This document shows positions 47,647 to 61,799 of a stretch of DNA of 64,000 nucleotides, piece by piece. Position 1 is the stretch's first letter; every line of letters begins with the position of its first letter. Made by a program: the position numbers and the translations under genes. The notes beneath the pieces were generated by a model. That model made no database searches. It was not told the origin of the DNA and worked only from the letters and a program-made list of their open reading frames with translations. Location of the stretch: assembly GCA_015499995.1 (NCBI GenBank), contig JADNRV010000005.1:372001-436000 (forward strand), given 5' to 3'. Source of the DNA: Flammula alnicola (lineage: Eukaryota > Basidiomycota > Agaricomycetes > Agaricales > Strophariaceae).

Positions 47647-49146
47647 TCAATTTTTCCAAGCATCAACAATGCCATAGTATGCCGGTTTCTTAACGAAATT
47701 CTGCAGGACCAACGTTAAATCCGAGTTATACGACTTTCAATTAAAAGCAAAATCTGACCTCATCCCAAGGACACGCAGCACCTTCCCCGGTGAATACGCC
47801 TGGAACCCAAGAATACTTAGCCAACGATAGATTCAGTATGACTTCTGCTCGACTGCGGAGAAAATCATACCTTGTCAGTCCAGTCCCAGATGGTGACACC
47901 AATGCATTTCTTGACAGCTTTACAAGCAGCGACCACGGTCTCATAATCCTTCTGCTGCTGCGCCAATAGCTGCGGAGTCGGGGGGAGCGGCATGCGGATA
48001 TCCAGCTCCGTAATCGCGACTTCGACCCCAAGATCTGTGAAGGCCTGCAAGTTCTCCTGGATGGTGGTAGGCAATTCGCCGACGATGAGATGACCTTGAA
48101 CGCCGATGCCATCGATGGGAACTCGGTCGGCCTTTAACTGCTGGACAAGGTTCAACATTGCGGTGGATTTGGCACTGAGTCCTTCGATATTGTAATCGTT
48201 GATCTGAGAAAAATATCAATGCATGTACGAGCACGACAGCCATGTTGCTCACATATAATTTGGCTCTAGGATCGGCAGAACGAGCGGTCCGGAGGGCGAT
48301 TGGGATGTAAGAAGGCCCAATGGTGTTGTAGAAGACAGATTCGCGGAAGGTTCCATCATCATTGAAAGGCTCTATTATTTTGGTTAGGTTACCATAGTTC
48401 CAAGAAGATAAGAAACATACCGTTAACGACATCCCAGCTGTCTTCGTTGGCTGTGAGTTAAACATAATGAAAATCGATAGATCGAACTTACAACTAGATT
48501 GCTGATTAGTCAAGGTTCACAACATGAAAAATCCGGTCTCACATATCGCCTCTGTAGTGTTTGACTAGCGTGTGGCAATGCGTTTGAACAATAGAAGTGA
48601 GCGTCGCATTGTCAAAGTTTCCAGCTGTAACCCAATCCGCGAGTTGGCTGTGCCATACACAATTGTGTCCTGTCAAAAAATTGTTCAATACTTTTCTCTG
48701 GCGAATTCTGCAAACTGATATCTACCTCTGACAAGTTGTCGGTTTTTCTTTGCTAAAGCCACGATTTGGTCTCCTCCTGCGAATGTAAAGTTGCCTCGCG
48801 AAGGTTCAGTCGCAAACTAAATATCAAAGTATTGTCAGGCAAGGCAACCAACATAGGCCGTTGACAGATCGAAAGAATGTCATTCCCACCCATTTCATGC
48901 TATTTCCCTGCAAGAAAATCAGTTTCCGAACAAAAATACGACAAAGTAACTCTGGCAGACCGGAGTGAGCTGTCCAAAATCTTGAGTGTTCCCAAGTTGC
49001 TTGACGTATGGAGCGTCAGTCAGTTCAGGATTATCTGTCGCAGTGCCAAAGTATGTTTTTCGTGATGCCTTGGCCCAAAGATTGAGCTGAGCCGTAGCGA
49101 GGGGAATGGCAACCAGCACGGTCGAAGAGAGAAGAGACAGATGCAT
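47647..49146 (-). CDS. GH10 endo-1,4-beta-xylanase, no CBM (copy C)
   Basis: Ten exons (coding order): 49146-48961, 48907-48890, 48816-48726, 48669-48543, 48493-48492, 48441-48421, 48371-48253, 48203-47871, 47815-47759, 47700-47647; 335 residues. Signal peptide [20 protein letters not shown]. Acid/base Glu in SWDVVNEPF (E149), nucleophile in ITELDIRM (E254). It shares the exon-length series of copies A and B, including the 2-nt exon (TT), which here gives Ile-Tyr. Oddity: the residue before ATEP is Phe (TTT), where copies A and B have Asp (KW-D-ATEP). The first donor (GTCTGC) is weak. The tandem position beside B suggests local duplication. Confidence 0.93.
48492..48493 (-). other. 2-nt microexon (TT) in xylanase C
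   Basis: CTAG|TT|GTAAGT sits between introns of 49 and 50 nt. AT+T and T+AC give Ile-Tyr, followed by SWDVVNE. Confidence 0.8.
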
Positions 49147-49202
49147 GGTAGAAACAAGAGGGTCAGAACTGCCCGACTTTTCGTCGACGTCTGTCGGAGC
49201 AT

Positions 49203-49208
49203 TTTAAA
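49203..49208 (-). promoter_or_regulatory. TATA-like element of xylanase C
   Basis: TTTAAA, 57-62 bp upstream of the ATG, the same spacing as TATA boxes of copies A and B. Confidence 0.4.
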
Positions 49209-50196
49209 TGAAGTTTATCGCTGACATTGGAATATTTAGATTATGCTAACGCAATTCAATGGAAAAGTGCGTACCTTGAGTCCTTGACTATTGCCCTTTT
49301 ACCGACGCAACCATGCGTTGTGCGGGCAGCGCCAGCTGGCATAAGGGCTGCTTCAAAGGCAATCGTCTCTGAAATTCTCCTAGGATTTACCGATAACCTC
49401 GTCTAATAGATAGACAAAGGGAGAAGAGCGGACTATTGAGGACAACATGACGACCCGGGAGATATAACAGCGGGTAAATTTAGGAGAAAAGAAAGCCTAG
49501 GCGGGCGAGCACACCCAGTCAGTGCCACATCGGACTTCGACAAGGGAAAGAGAAGCATATGCTTTATGAAAGCGAATGCCTTGTGCTCAAGACATCAAAC
49601 GGAAACGAGGGAAACATGTCAGGCGGAGGTCATGCGGTCGAAGACAGGAATTTTTAAACATGGCTGGATATTTACAAATCATGTTCGAACGTCAAGAGAA
49701 GGGGATAGAGGACTTTACATTGGAAGAAAGTTTTACAAATCGACATACGAAGATAATGTAGAGGCTACCCAACCTTCAAACGCCCTCTCCCGCAATCCCC
49801 TTCAACATCCTGAGCACCAGCCGAAGCGACGCTTCCGAGGAGGAAAAAAAGGTAAAAGCGAAGACATTTCAAGGAAGGTAACACCCAGTGCCCTGTGGCA
49901 CCTTGGGTCACTCTAGGGGACGGGAACGCGGACAAGGAGGCGGAAAAGCTTATACCGAGCCCGAACTTTTATGTCCACAGTGTTTTGTTCAAAGAGTCCA
50001 GATCACTGTTTCTTTAATTTATAGGGTTCTGTATAGTCATTATGTAAGAAGTTCACACGTCGGGAAACACGAGACCCGGAATCACGCGCCTCGGCATAGC
50101 GCGCATGCAGTCCCCAGCACTATCCTTCCCAACGAGCAATAAAATCCTTGTGTTAAATCCACTCTCTCTTGACTCAAGAAGACAAAAAGTACTGAC
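49209..50196. other. Intergenic region between divergent xylanase C and PEX11
   Basis: About 1 kb of shared upstream DNA. Short ORFs (49566-49916) are unsupported. No clear TATA box was found for the PEX11 gene. Confidence 0.4.
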
Positions 50197-51416
50197 ATGT
50201 CTCGTCCATCAAAGCCTTTGACCTTAGCTCGTCTCAATGACGCGATATTGGGCTCCTTTGCTCTCGTGAAGCCATCGGAGACGCTCGACCATCTCGTTCG
50301 GTATCTTGGGACTTGGAGTGGTAGCGAGTTGCGTATCAGTTTAATCTTGATTTCGCAGTATTTATTAAAGGTGCCTTTGCAGCAAGCTGTTCATGGTGAG
50401 CCATATCTTGGCCAGGTCATAAGTTCAAGCGATTGATCTGAGACCATGAACTACCCAAGGTCATCCAATACGCCCTAAAGCTTATCGTGCCCTTCTTGGA
50501 ACTTCGTGCGCGCCTTCAGCATCGAGCTGGGATGCGAGACGCGCCAAAAAGTCAGTCTGCAGAGGGTTACGCGAAATTGAGCAGCCTATTAGGTGACTCG
50601 CGTACACTTTGGAGGATATGGGGTAAGCATGACTACTATATTGACGCGAATTTGCCCTTGACATCAAATGCATTACGCAGGTCTTCTTCCGATCTTCCAA
50701 TGGCTCATATCCTTGGAGCGTAGTCCACCAGCAACCCGAAAACTTCTCACCATCGAGCGCTTACAGGGTTGGTCCATGCTTGCTTATTACCCGCTGGAAC
50801 ACCTGTATTATTTTGGGTTGCACGGAATTATCCCATCGAGTATCCCTTCGCCTTCCACGATATTCTCCGCCAAGAAAAGAAGATTGGCACTCGATTTCAA
50901 CAAGATAGCGATATGGTCCACACGATTCTGGGCCATCTATGTCGTTCTCCACTTTGCTCACCTGATGGAAGATAGGAAATTGTTAAAGCTGAGACATAGC
51001 TCCATCCGCAAGGCCAAAGGAACCGGATTGACCCGCGAGGAAAAGAGCGAAATGGAGCAGCGGTGGGATGCTTTCTGGTCTGAGGTTGTCATCAACCTGG
51101 GGTACCTTCCTTTAACAATTCATTGGTATGCACCATCATGATGGAAGCAACAAGCTTACCTTAGTAATCGATATTATTTCCGCAGGTCCTTGGAAAAGGG
51201 GCTGTTCAAGAATGAAGTACGTACAATCACTCGATCTTTGAATGCTGCTAACAATTTCACTTGTAGGTGTGGGTCGGTGTCTTCGGGCTCATAGCGGCTG
51301 TGGCTTCCTTTAGGACTGGTTGGAAAGCCACTGCTCTCCCTCCTCCTCCAGAAACGAAGGAAGAGGCAACAGAAACTCCTATGGGCACTGTATCTGCATA
51401 CGATGTATCATCGTAG
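50197..51416 (+). CDS. PEX11: PEX11-family peroxisomal membrane protein
   Basis: Six exons: 50197-50327, 50383-50395 (13 nt), 50460-50622, 50681-51125, 51186-51216, 51267-51416; 310 residues. PEX11 proteins bind and elongate the peroxisomal membrane before fission. Landmarks: LVRYLGTWSGSDK at exons 1-2, VIQYALKLIVPFLELRARLQ (amphipathic helix region), LLGDSRTLWRIWGLLPIFQW, ERLQGWSMLAYYPLEHLYY and a hydrophobic C-terminal segment VWVGVFGLIAAVASF. The 13-nt exon was chosen because it joins both neighbours in frame and yields SGSDKLFMVIQYALK, matching the family, while readthrough gives a stop. It lies directly upstream of two alcohol oxidase genes, enzymes that are peroxisomal in methylotrophic yeasts. 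Confidence 0.83.
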
Positions 51417-52153
51417 ATAGAGAATCTATGGTAAAAAATTCGTCCCACGCATGACATTTTATCATAGATCCGTCTCACCTGGCTTGTGGTGTTTGACCGC
51501 TCGTACCCCGAGCATGATATGATCGATCTAGGACAATGTGGGGTGGGCCCAATCGCTTCCTGAGCGTCGTTATGGGTGTTCTGTGGGCGTATCCAGCCTG
51601 ATGTCCGTCACAAATGCCTCGGAATGGGGCGTGCTATTTTTAAGCGCTGATGGTTTCGCAGTCGTCACAAAGCATTATCTCTGGATGCTTCTGTACATTC
51701 ATAGTGCTCATCATCCGGATCAGGGAGCTGCCTCGCACTTTGTGGTCTGGGTGCTCAGATGCTTGAGAAAGACGAGAGTTTAAATTGATCAATCAGCTTC
51801 GGAGGTCAGTTTGAGGCCCATCAGTCTTCTTTGGGGCTTGAAATATCCGTCAAACAATTTTCTAATGTTTCTCTATCAGATCTTGGGGCAACGCGCGTCG
51901 TGATCATCTGCCAAAATGCTGCCAAACTGGATATGTCCGAGTGGTTGTTAGCACTTTGGAATACACTGTAATCTGCTATATGCGCTATTAATATCTCCGA
52001 CAGCCAATATCGATTCCTTATGCGTACTGGCAAAGCGCTCTACACTAAATGGCTGCCTCGGCCACAGCAAGCCGAGCTTACTCTGGTCTTCGTGTTCGAC
52101 ATGTCTCGAATCAGAAGACCCAGAATTGTATCTCAAATCAAGCATTGGAGGTC
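51417..52153. other. Intergenic region upstream of AOX copy 1
   Basis: About 0.74 kb; no convincing ORF. Confidence 0.4.
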
Positions 52154-52161
52154 GATAAATA
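52154..52161 (+). promoter_or_regulatory. TATA-like element of AOX copy 1, shared with copy 2
   Basis: GATAAATA about 80 bp before the ATG, within the 11-mer TCGATAAATAC, which also occurs about 65 bp before the ATG of copy 2. Confidence 0.5.
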
Positions 52162-52233
52162 CCTGCAGTAGCGTCGTGACGATAAACGAAATTCATCCCC
52201 ATCCCATCAGCTCATTCAGGACACAAGCACAAA

Positions 52234-54891
52234 ATGGCCGACACTTACGATATCATCTTCGCCGGCGGTAAGCGTGGTCGTTGTGCAAGTCGTGCTTCTT
52301 GCTCACAGTATTCACAGGAGGAGCAGCGGCATGCGTCACTGCAGGTCGTCTCGCGGAGGCCGATCCCTCTTTGAAGATACTTGTAGGTCCATGTCATCTT
52401 CGCATCAAGGGAAGCTCATCCCATCGATCAAATGACAGGTGGTCGAAGCTGGCCCTCACAGTCGTGAAATTGATTACCACATCCAACCAGGTCGCTACTT
52501 CAGCAACTTGCTGGTCCCACGAGAGATTTTCTCTTTCCACTTCGGAAAGGGTGGCAAGGGCACAGGTGGACGTATGCACTTTGTCCCAGCTGGCCGCGCA
52601 GTCGGTGGAGGATCCGCCATTAACTGTACGCGAGAATCCCTATTTTTCTTTTTCAATCATAAACTGAGTATATGCTTACAGTCGGCATGTACATGAGACC
52701 CGCTCCATCTGACTATGATGATTGGGAGACAATACACGGAAACAAGGGATGGAGTTCCAAAGAATTGATCCCGCTTTTGAAGAAGGTTAATTCTGGACCC
52801 TGAAGATCTTGGACATTTTTAACCTTTTGACAGGCAGAAACCTATCAACCAGTCTCCAATTCCCCCTCCCATGGATATTCTGGCCCTCTCAAGGTCTCTT
52901 TCGCTCCAGCCAACTACAACATTGGTGAGGAAATGATCAACGTCGGAACAGCTATCGAGAAAGACCACCCTGGAACTACCGACTTGAACGATTTTACTGA
53001 GGGGTCCCTCAATAAGTGGGGTGTAAGAGACTTGTTCTTTGTTCCGCAGCTGTAAGAGAACTGACTATTTTAATTATAACAGAGAATCCAGAGGTAATCC
53101 AATAAAAGAATCTACATATATATTGAATTAAGCAATGTTCTCAGGTTCATCGACATCAAGACTGGCAGGCGTTCTGACACTGCCCATCACTACATCTACA
53201 ACGCCGACCATAAGAACTTGACCATTCTCACAAGGCAGAAAGTCACCCGTGTCATCTTCGAGTAAGTTATTCATACTGTTTGGCGACATGATCACACTCT
53301 GATCGCGAACGAATTTTAGGGGCAAGAAAGCTGTCGGAGTCGAGTACATCGACGACACCGTTGGACGGTCCAAGGGTGTTCCAGAGAAGGTTGTCGTGAA
53401 GGCGTCTCGCCTCGTCGTCCTTTCTGCTGGTGCCTTCGGTACCCCTTCCATCCTCGAGCGATCGGGTATTGGTGCTGCCTCCATCTTGAAGAAGAATGGC
53501 GTCGAGCAACTAGTCGATCTCCCTGGAGTTGGAGAGAACTACATGGGTGCGCATACATGTTAATATTCATAGCATGATATTAATGAATCGACCATATCTC
53601 TAGACCACAACATGCTGTTCACTCCATATCACGCCAGCGAAGATGCCGAGACCATGGACTTGACCTTCCGAGGCAGCGCAGAAGAAACCGAACGTGAGTT
53701 TAAAATTAAAAAATTAAAAAAAGTCGTAGTAAATCGCCAGGCTACTGCTAACCGTCTTCTTCTATCAGCATTTGCTCAGCAATGGTTCAAGGACGGAAAA
53801 GGTTTCTTGGCCAACAAGTGGGTCTGATTTTTGTCTTTTTCCCGACCTCTTCTAAGTAATTTCTCGACAGTGGTGTCGATGGAGGCATCAAACTCAGGCC
53901 TTCTGCTGCTGAACTGAAGACCATGTCTCCTGCCTTCGACGAGAGATGGAAGTCCTACTACGCGCCTCGCCCCGACAAGCCAGTCATTCTCATGGCGACC
54001 ATGGCTGCGTACGTCTTCTTCTCACTGCCAAGTTTTGCCTTCTCACAGACATTGCGTGACAGATACGTCGGCATGAACCCTGAGGTTCCTCGTGCCAAAT
54101 ACTTCAGTATTGCCTACTTCTCCGTACGTTTTCATGAAAGTTTTGTTCTTGGAATATGTCTGATATGCGACCAGGCCCACCCTATTTCCACTGGACATGT
54201 CCACATCACTTCTGGAACTGATATTTACTCTCCTCTGGACTTCGGTCCTGGTTTCCTCGAGAAGTAAGTCCATTTATATGTCTGTTTCCTTCTCTGATCC
54301 GAACTGCCTTTTCTGTTAGCCCTGCCGATGTTGTTATTTTGAGGTGGGCATACAAGAGGGCCCGTGAGGTTGCGCGCCGCATGAAATACTTCCGTGGCGA
54401 GCTCGTCGTCGGACACCCGCAATTCTCTAAGAACAGCCCGGCTGTTAGCGGAAACGAGACTGGCCCCGTTCCTCTCAATGCTCCTTACATCCAATACACG
54501 GAAGAGGATGACAAGGCCATCGATGAATACCACAAGCAGACCGTTGAGACTACATGGCACTCCGTAAGTTCCAGACGGGGTCGTGTGACCTTTGACTGAT
54601 GATTTGTATTGGTAGATCGGAACATGTGCGATGAAGCCTCGCGAGAAGGGCGGTGTCGTCGACTCCAAGTTGAACGTGTACGGCGTCACGAACCTCAAGA
54701 TTGCTGGTGTGTCTTCTGCGATTGGCGCGCGTATAATAACAGGGGTGGCTGACTTTATATGATCAGACTGCAGTATCACACCAGGAAACGTCGCTGCCAA
54801 CACCTACAGCACCGCCGTCGCCATCGGCGAGAAGGCTGCGGTCATCATCGCTGAGGAGCTCGGCATCAAGGGTGTCACTACTCGCCCGTGA
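52234..54891 (+). CDS. GMC-family alcohol (methanol) oxidase, copy 1
   Basis: FAD enzyme oxidising short primary alcohols to aldehydes with H2O2 release. Sixteen exons: 52234-52267, 52318-52382, 52439-52625, 52682-52785, 52834-53022, 53083-53093, 53145-53261, 53320-53546, 53604-53693, 53769-53817, 53871-54008, 54063-54123, 54175-54263, 54320-54563, 54616-54706, 54767-54891; 606 residues. Motifs: dinucleotide fold IIFAGGGAAACVTAGRL, GMC signature 1 (GRAVGGGSAIN), signature 2 (GAFGTPSILERSGIG), catalytic His in [11 protein letters not shown], and catalytic Asn region PGNVAANTYSTA. The 11-nt exon 53083-53093 is needed to read GRIQRFIDIKTG. There is no secretion signal, and the C-terminus (TTRP) is not a canonical PTS1. 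Confidence 0.93.
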
Positions 54892-56258
54892 ATTTAGAAT
54901 TTGCCATTATCGACAGCGTTCTGGGAACATTCACATCATTCAATAGCGTTCGAAATTTTGTACATGGATAAGTAAAGTAAATATGGCATTGGGAGTAGGG
55001 GCGGCTACAAATTTTGTGTGTAATTATAAAAAATCATGGCAATAGGAATATTTTGGGATTTCTCTCTATCTGCGTAGCACTGAAATTTCGGAAGTAGGAG
55101 GATTCTCCGATACGTACCTATGGGCTGCAATGAAGATCATACGGCATTTTGCTTCTCGAAAATATCGGAGGTCGATCAGGAGCCTTCTAGGGAGTACCTT
55201 CGAAACTGCTGCAAAGATTGTCGCAAGTTTAAGAAGATTCCTGGACTGCGTTCTCAGAAACAACTTCCAGCTCATCAAGGGAGATCTAGAGGAAGATCAG
55301 GGATTGCATGCAATCCAGTTCTTGAATAAATAGGGGCTCTTAATACTTCCGATTGATCAAATGCTCGCGGATTACATAACGCGCCAACCATTGGCTTGAA
55401 CTTGAACCACCCTTGCCACACCCATTCTTGTTTCTCCAACCCTGTGTAATCCACCAATCATGTCTCTTCCCGAGCTCTGCAATTGAAATTTAGCGAGACT
55501 GTATACTTAGTCTATTTGACTATCTCAGCGCGTGCGCCGCAACTACTTATAGCGACCCTTACCAGCCGTTACGGGCCCTTACCCTTGAATTTTGAACTTC
55601 GAATCAGATTCTTGCCATCTCTGTTTGTTACCTCAGAGCTTCAAGCTTCGAGTTTCATTACTCAGGTATGGGCCCGAGTAATCTTTCAGAAGCTTTTCTA
55701 TTTCATGATGCTAACTTTCCGATAGGAAGGACAACTGGAGCAGACATATGAGCACAATTTGAGGTCGAAAATAACCACATCTCCACGCCTGTTCTCGGCT
55801 GTAAAACCGCCGTCGCTTCTGTGGTGTAAGGTAAATGTAAACGCCGCCTTTGAGTGGGGAAGCCAGTTACCCCACATCACACGATGATAGCAGCTGACCT
55901 GCTGTGTAACGATTGGTTATTCCACGTCTGTATGGACCATTGTGAGTGTACATTCTTAGGCTAAACCTTGATTTACCGCCTGACCTTCGATTCATGTCAG
56001 TAATTGAGGATGCATGCGTTGTTTACAGCGCGATAAGTTATGCCTGAAGAACATTGCTCCCGCTGGTCGTCGCAGTCAAAGACGGGCAACCTCCAAGACG
56101 AATATGCAGTTTGTTCCCCATTGTTATGACCGTACCTCTGGTAGCTACTCACAAGCTACCCCAGGTTACTTGGCCTACGTCCTAGCTCCGCAAAGAAGCG
56201 ATTTGAACTGCTCATCCATGTGAGAGCCCGGATATGGAGTACTGAAGGTAACGTCGGC
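54892..56258. other. Intergenic region between the two alcohol oxidase genes
   Basis: About 1.4 kb. ORFs around 55066-55333 and 56014-56223 lack motifs. The right end carries the promoter of copy 2. Confidence 0.4.
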
Positions 56259-56260
56259 TC

Positions 56261-56268
56261 GATAAATA
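56261..56268 (+). promoter_or_regulatory. TATA-like element of AOX copy 2
   Basis: GATAAATA, 57-64 bp before the ATG at 56325, inside the 11-mer shared with copy 1 (56259-56269). Confidence 0.5.
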
Positions 56269-56324
56269 CTTTTCATCATTGCCTTGTTTTACTCCAATCC
56301 TTTCTCCACAGAGTACAACCCAGC

Positions 56325-59065
<2,741 letters not shown>

Positions 59066-59386
59066 TGTGCTCGTAAAAATGAGGAGTGGCAGCTCAATGC
59101 ATCAATCTTGTACTAAACCTGTAAATATACTATTCATTCTAAGAAATCTAGTAAACTGAAGAGTTAAGTCATGTCTTGACCAAGCCGGAGTGGATCAGAT
59201 AACACCATTTACCACGGCCGTGACTCTTAGAACGCGTGACCTAACGCGTTTTGTCACGCGGCTGTATTGAGCCACGGTCACTCGTCACTGAGATCCACGA
59301 CGGACACCAGCTACAACTTGGCTACAATCCTGAATACCAGCACTACCTCGCCCCTTCTCGTTTCGCGTTAGATATATTCTGTCGAA
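59066..59386. other. Spacer between AOX copy 2 and RFC3
   Basis: 321 bp; nothing recognisable beyond 3' UTR and promoter sequence. Confidence 0.4.
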
Positions 59387-61017
59387 ATGTCTCTTTGGGT
59401 TGATCAAGTATGTGTGCTTCGACTATCAATTCACTCTCGGTCTGATGATGTTTAACAGTACAGGCCACGAACGTTGGATGCTCTGCAATATCACCACGGA
59501 CTGTCAGAACGTCTTAAATCCTTAGTAAATATCCAATCAATCAAGTGTCAGACTGCAGTTAACAAGTACTAAAGGCGGCCTCTGGCGATTTTCCACACAT
59601 GCTATTTTATGGACCTTCAGGTGCAGGCAAGAAGACGCGCATTAGTTGCACTCTAAGGCAACTTTTTGGACCCGGTGTTGAGAAAGTGCCTATTGTCTAC
59701 CTTCTCTCTTAAAAATTTCTCATGTTACCACTATAGCTCAAAATCGACCAAAGAATCTTCCTGTCACCGTCAAAGAGAAAGCTGGAAATCAACATTGTGC
59801 AAAGCAATTATCACATCGAAATCACACCCAGGTGCGCTATCTTCAGGAGATATCCCCGGCAGAGCGCTAAGGATTACATATAGCGAGGCTGGAAATTTTG
59901 ACAGAGTGGTCATTCAAGAGTTGCTCAAGGAAATAGCCCAGACGCAACAAGTGGATCTCAGTGCAAAACAAAGGTTCAAAGGTGTGTGGCTATTTAGCCT
60001 CCTCTTTATTTCTTCTAATTTGTGGTCATAGTGGTCATCATCAACGAAGCGGATTCTCTGTCTCGTGATGCTCAAGCTGCCTTGCGTAGGACCATGGAGA
60101 AATACATGTCAAATATGAGAATAATCCTATGCGCAAATAGCACGAGTCGTCTAATTGCCCCAATCAAAAGTCGTTGTCTTCTAATGCGTGTTGCTGCTCC
60201 TAGTGAAGAAGAAGTACGTGTATTATTGGTTCTCGGGTCCTTACCCCCCAAAAAATTCACATGCAGTAATCGTACAGATGATGGCCGTCCTCCAATCCGT
60301 TGCCAGACGTGCAGGCTTCGATCTTCCGCCAGATGCTGGAGACAAGATTGTCGAAGATTCTGGCGGAAATTTACGGAAGGCGATACTTGTATTGGAAGCC
60401 CTAAAAATGCAGTCGTAAGAAACGTTTTACTTCTGTATTGTCCTTTTGACGTGCTAAGGTTAACGACTTCGATAGGCCGGACCTGACAGGGCCATTGTCA
60501 ATAGCCAAACCTGATGGGAGGTCTACTGCCATAAAGTTGCTGACCTTATAATCTCTGAACAATCGCCTGCGCGAATTATGGATGTCCGATCGAAATTCTA
60601 CGAATTGTTAAGTCATTGTATACCCCCAACCGTGATTCTTAAGGTAAACTGACTTGTCATCTCGATGTAAGGCAATATTGTATGACATGTATCGTGTTTT
60701 GTAGACAGTCGCGGAGCGCGTCGTTGACAAAGTGGATGAAGCCCTGAAAGCGGACATTATGCACTGGGCGGCGTTCTATGTATGTGGAATTACCTGTCGA
60801 CTTGATATGATTGCCGATTTCTGAATTTCAAATAACGATCATAGGAGGTTCGTATGCGGAATGGAAGCAAGAAAATCTACCATTTGGAGGCTTGGACGAT
60901 CAAAGTTATGAGCTTGTACAAGGTGCGTTACATTTGCAAATTCACGCACGTCCTCCTTGCTCATAAGTCTCTCCCTAGCACTTCTTCTATAACATCGACA
61001 TGTCTGAATTCGACTGA
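59387..61017 (+). CDS. RFC3: Replication factor C subunit 3 (yeast Rfc5 orthologue), clamp loader
   Basis: Part of the pentameric AAA+ clamp loader that opens PCNA at primer-template junctions. Eleven exons: 59387-59407, 59459-59524, 59575-59685, 59737-59831, 59884-59981, 60032-60213, 60278-60414, 60476-60643, 60705-60779, 60845-60922, 60979-61017. Landmarks: MSLWVDQYRPRTLDAL, Walker A FYGPSGAGKKTRI, LEINIVQSNYHIEITPS, Walker B-like VVIINEADSLSRDAQAALRR, arginine-finger region IAPIKSRCLLMRVAAPSEEE, and C-terminus HFFYNIDMSEFD. As given, exon 8 is one base short near 60515: PDWEVYCHKV is expected but GAT-GGGAGG is seen, causing an early stop. With the base present the protein is 356 residues, exactly human RFC3 length. 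Confidence 0.92.
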
Positions 61018-61799
61018 GCCTACATATCCCACTTTTCTGGATACTTTCGGGTGTTGGAGGTAATCTCTGACACGAATGTTGTTTGGCAGGCCGTGTATTG
61101 TATTATGTATACGCAATTCAATGCGGTTTGGGGTGGTGAATTGACTTTCATCGCTCTGGGTTACGATTCCTTCTGAGTTTCTAAACCCGAGCCTCCAGGA
61201 ATCCCTCGTCGGTCCTTGACCAGAAAGAGGGGGGTTTCCTCGGCTACTTTTCTGGGATAATATTTTATTCCGTCGTCGCATCTGCGCCTATTCTTGAAAG
61301 TCCCTTTTAGGGTAACCCTGAAATGCCTACCTGTAGAACAACGCCGTACCTGGACTAAGAAATTGTGAGCATTCATAACCATAACTTGAAAACCATGATT
61401 CTCATCTATCCTTTCTAGTCAGTTCCTGTTAGATCATTCTTTATCAGAACATTGTATTCGACACGATGCAGCCGTCAGTAACCTGATGTTTCCTTTCAAC
61501 AACGTTTGAGATTTATTTGACTTCCGAAGCCATGCGCGTCTCATAGATATAAGGAATATGTATACCCCAAATCCCGACACGCGGACAGTGTAATCCGATA
61601 TACTCGACTCAATTTATGCCTGGAAACCTTTAACTTTGTGATTCTACGACATCGCATAGATGTTATGGAAGCGCGCAGCGCAGATATCACTTGAATAGAC
61701 AATTGTAGACAATGTTAATCTACAAACAGTTAGACCAAGAGAGGTCCTCGCCGTGAGATCCGTGAGATCAGGGTACATATACCAGTCAAATCGAAACCG
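61018..61799. other. Intergenic region between convergent RFC3 and HD-domain gene
   Basis: About 0.78 kb between two stop codons. The overlapping ORFs seen here have no domain I recognise. Confidence 0.4.
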
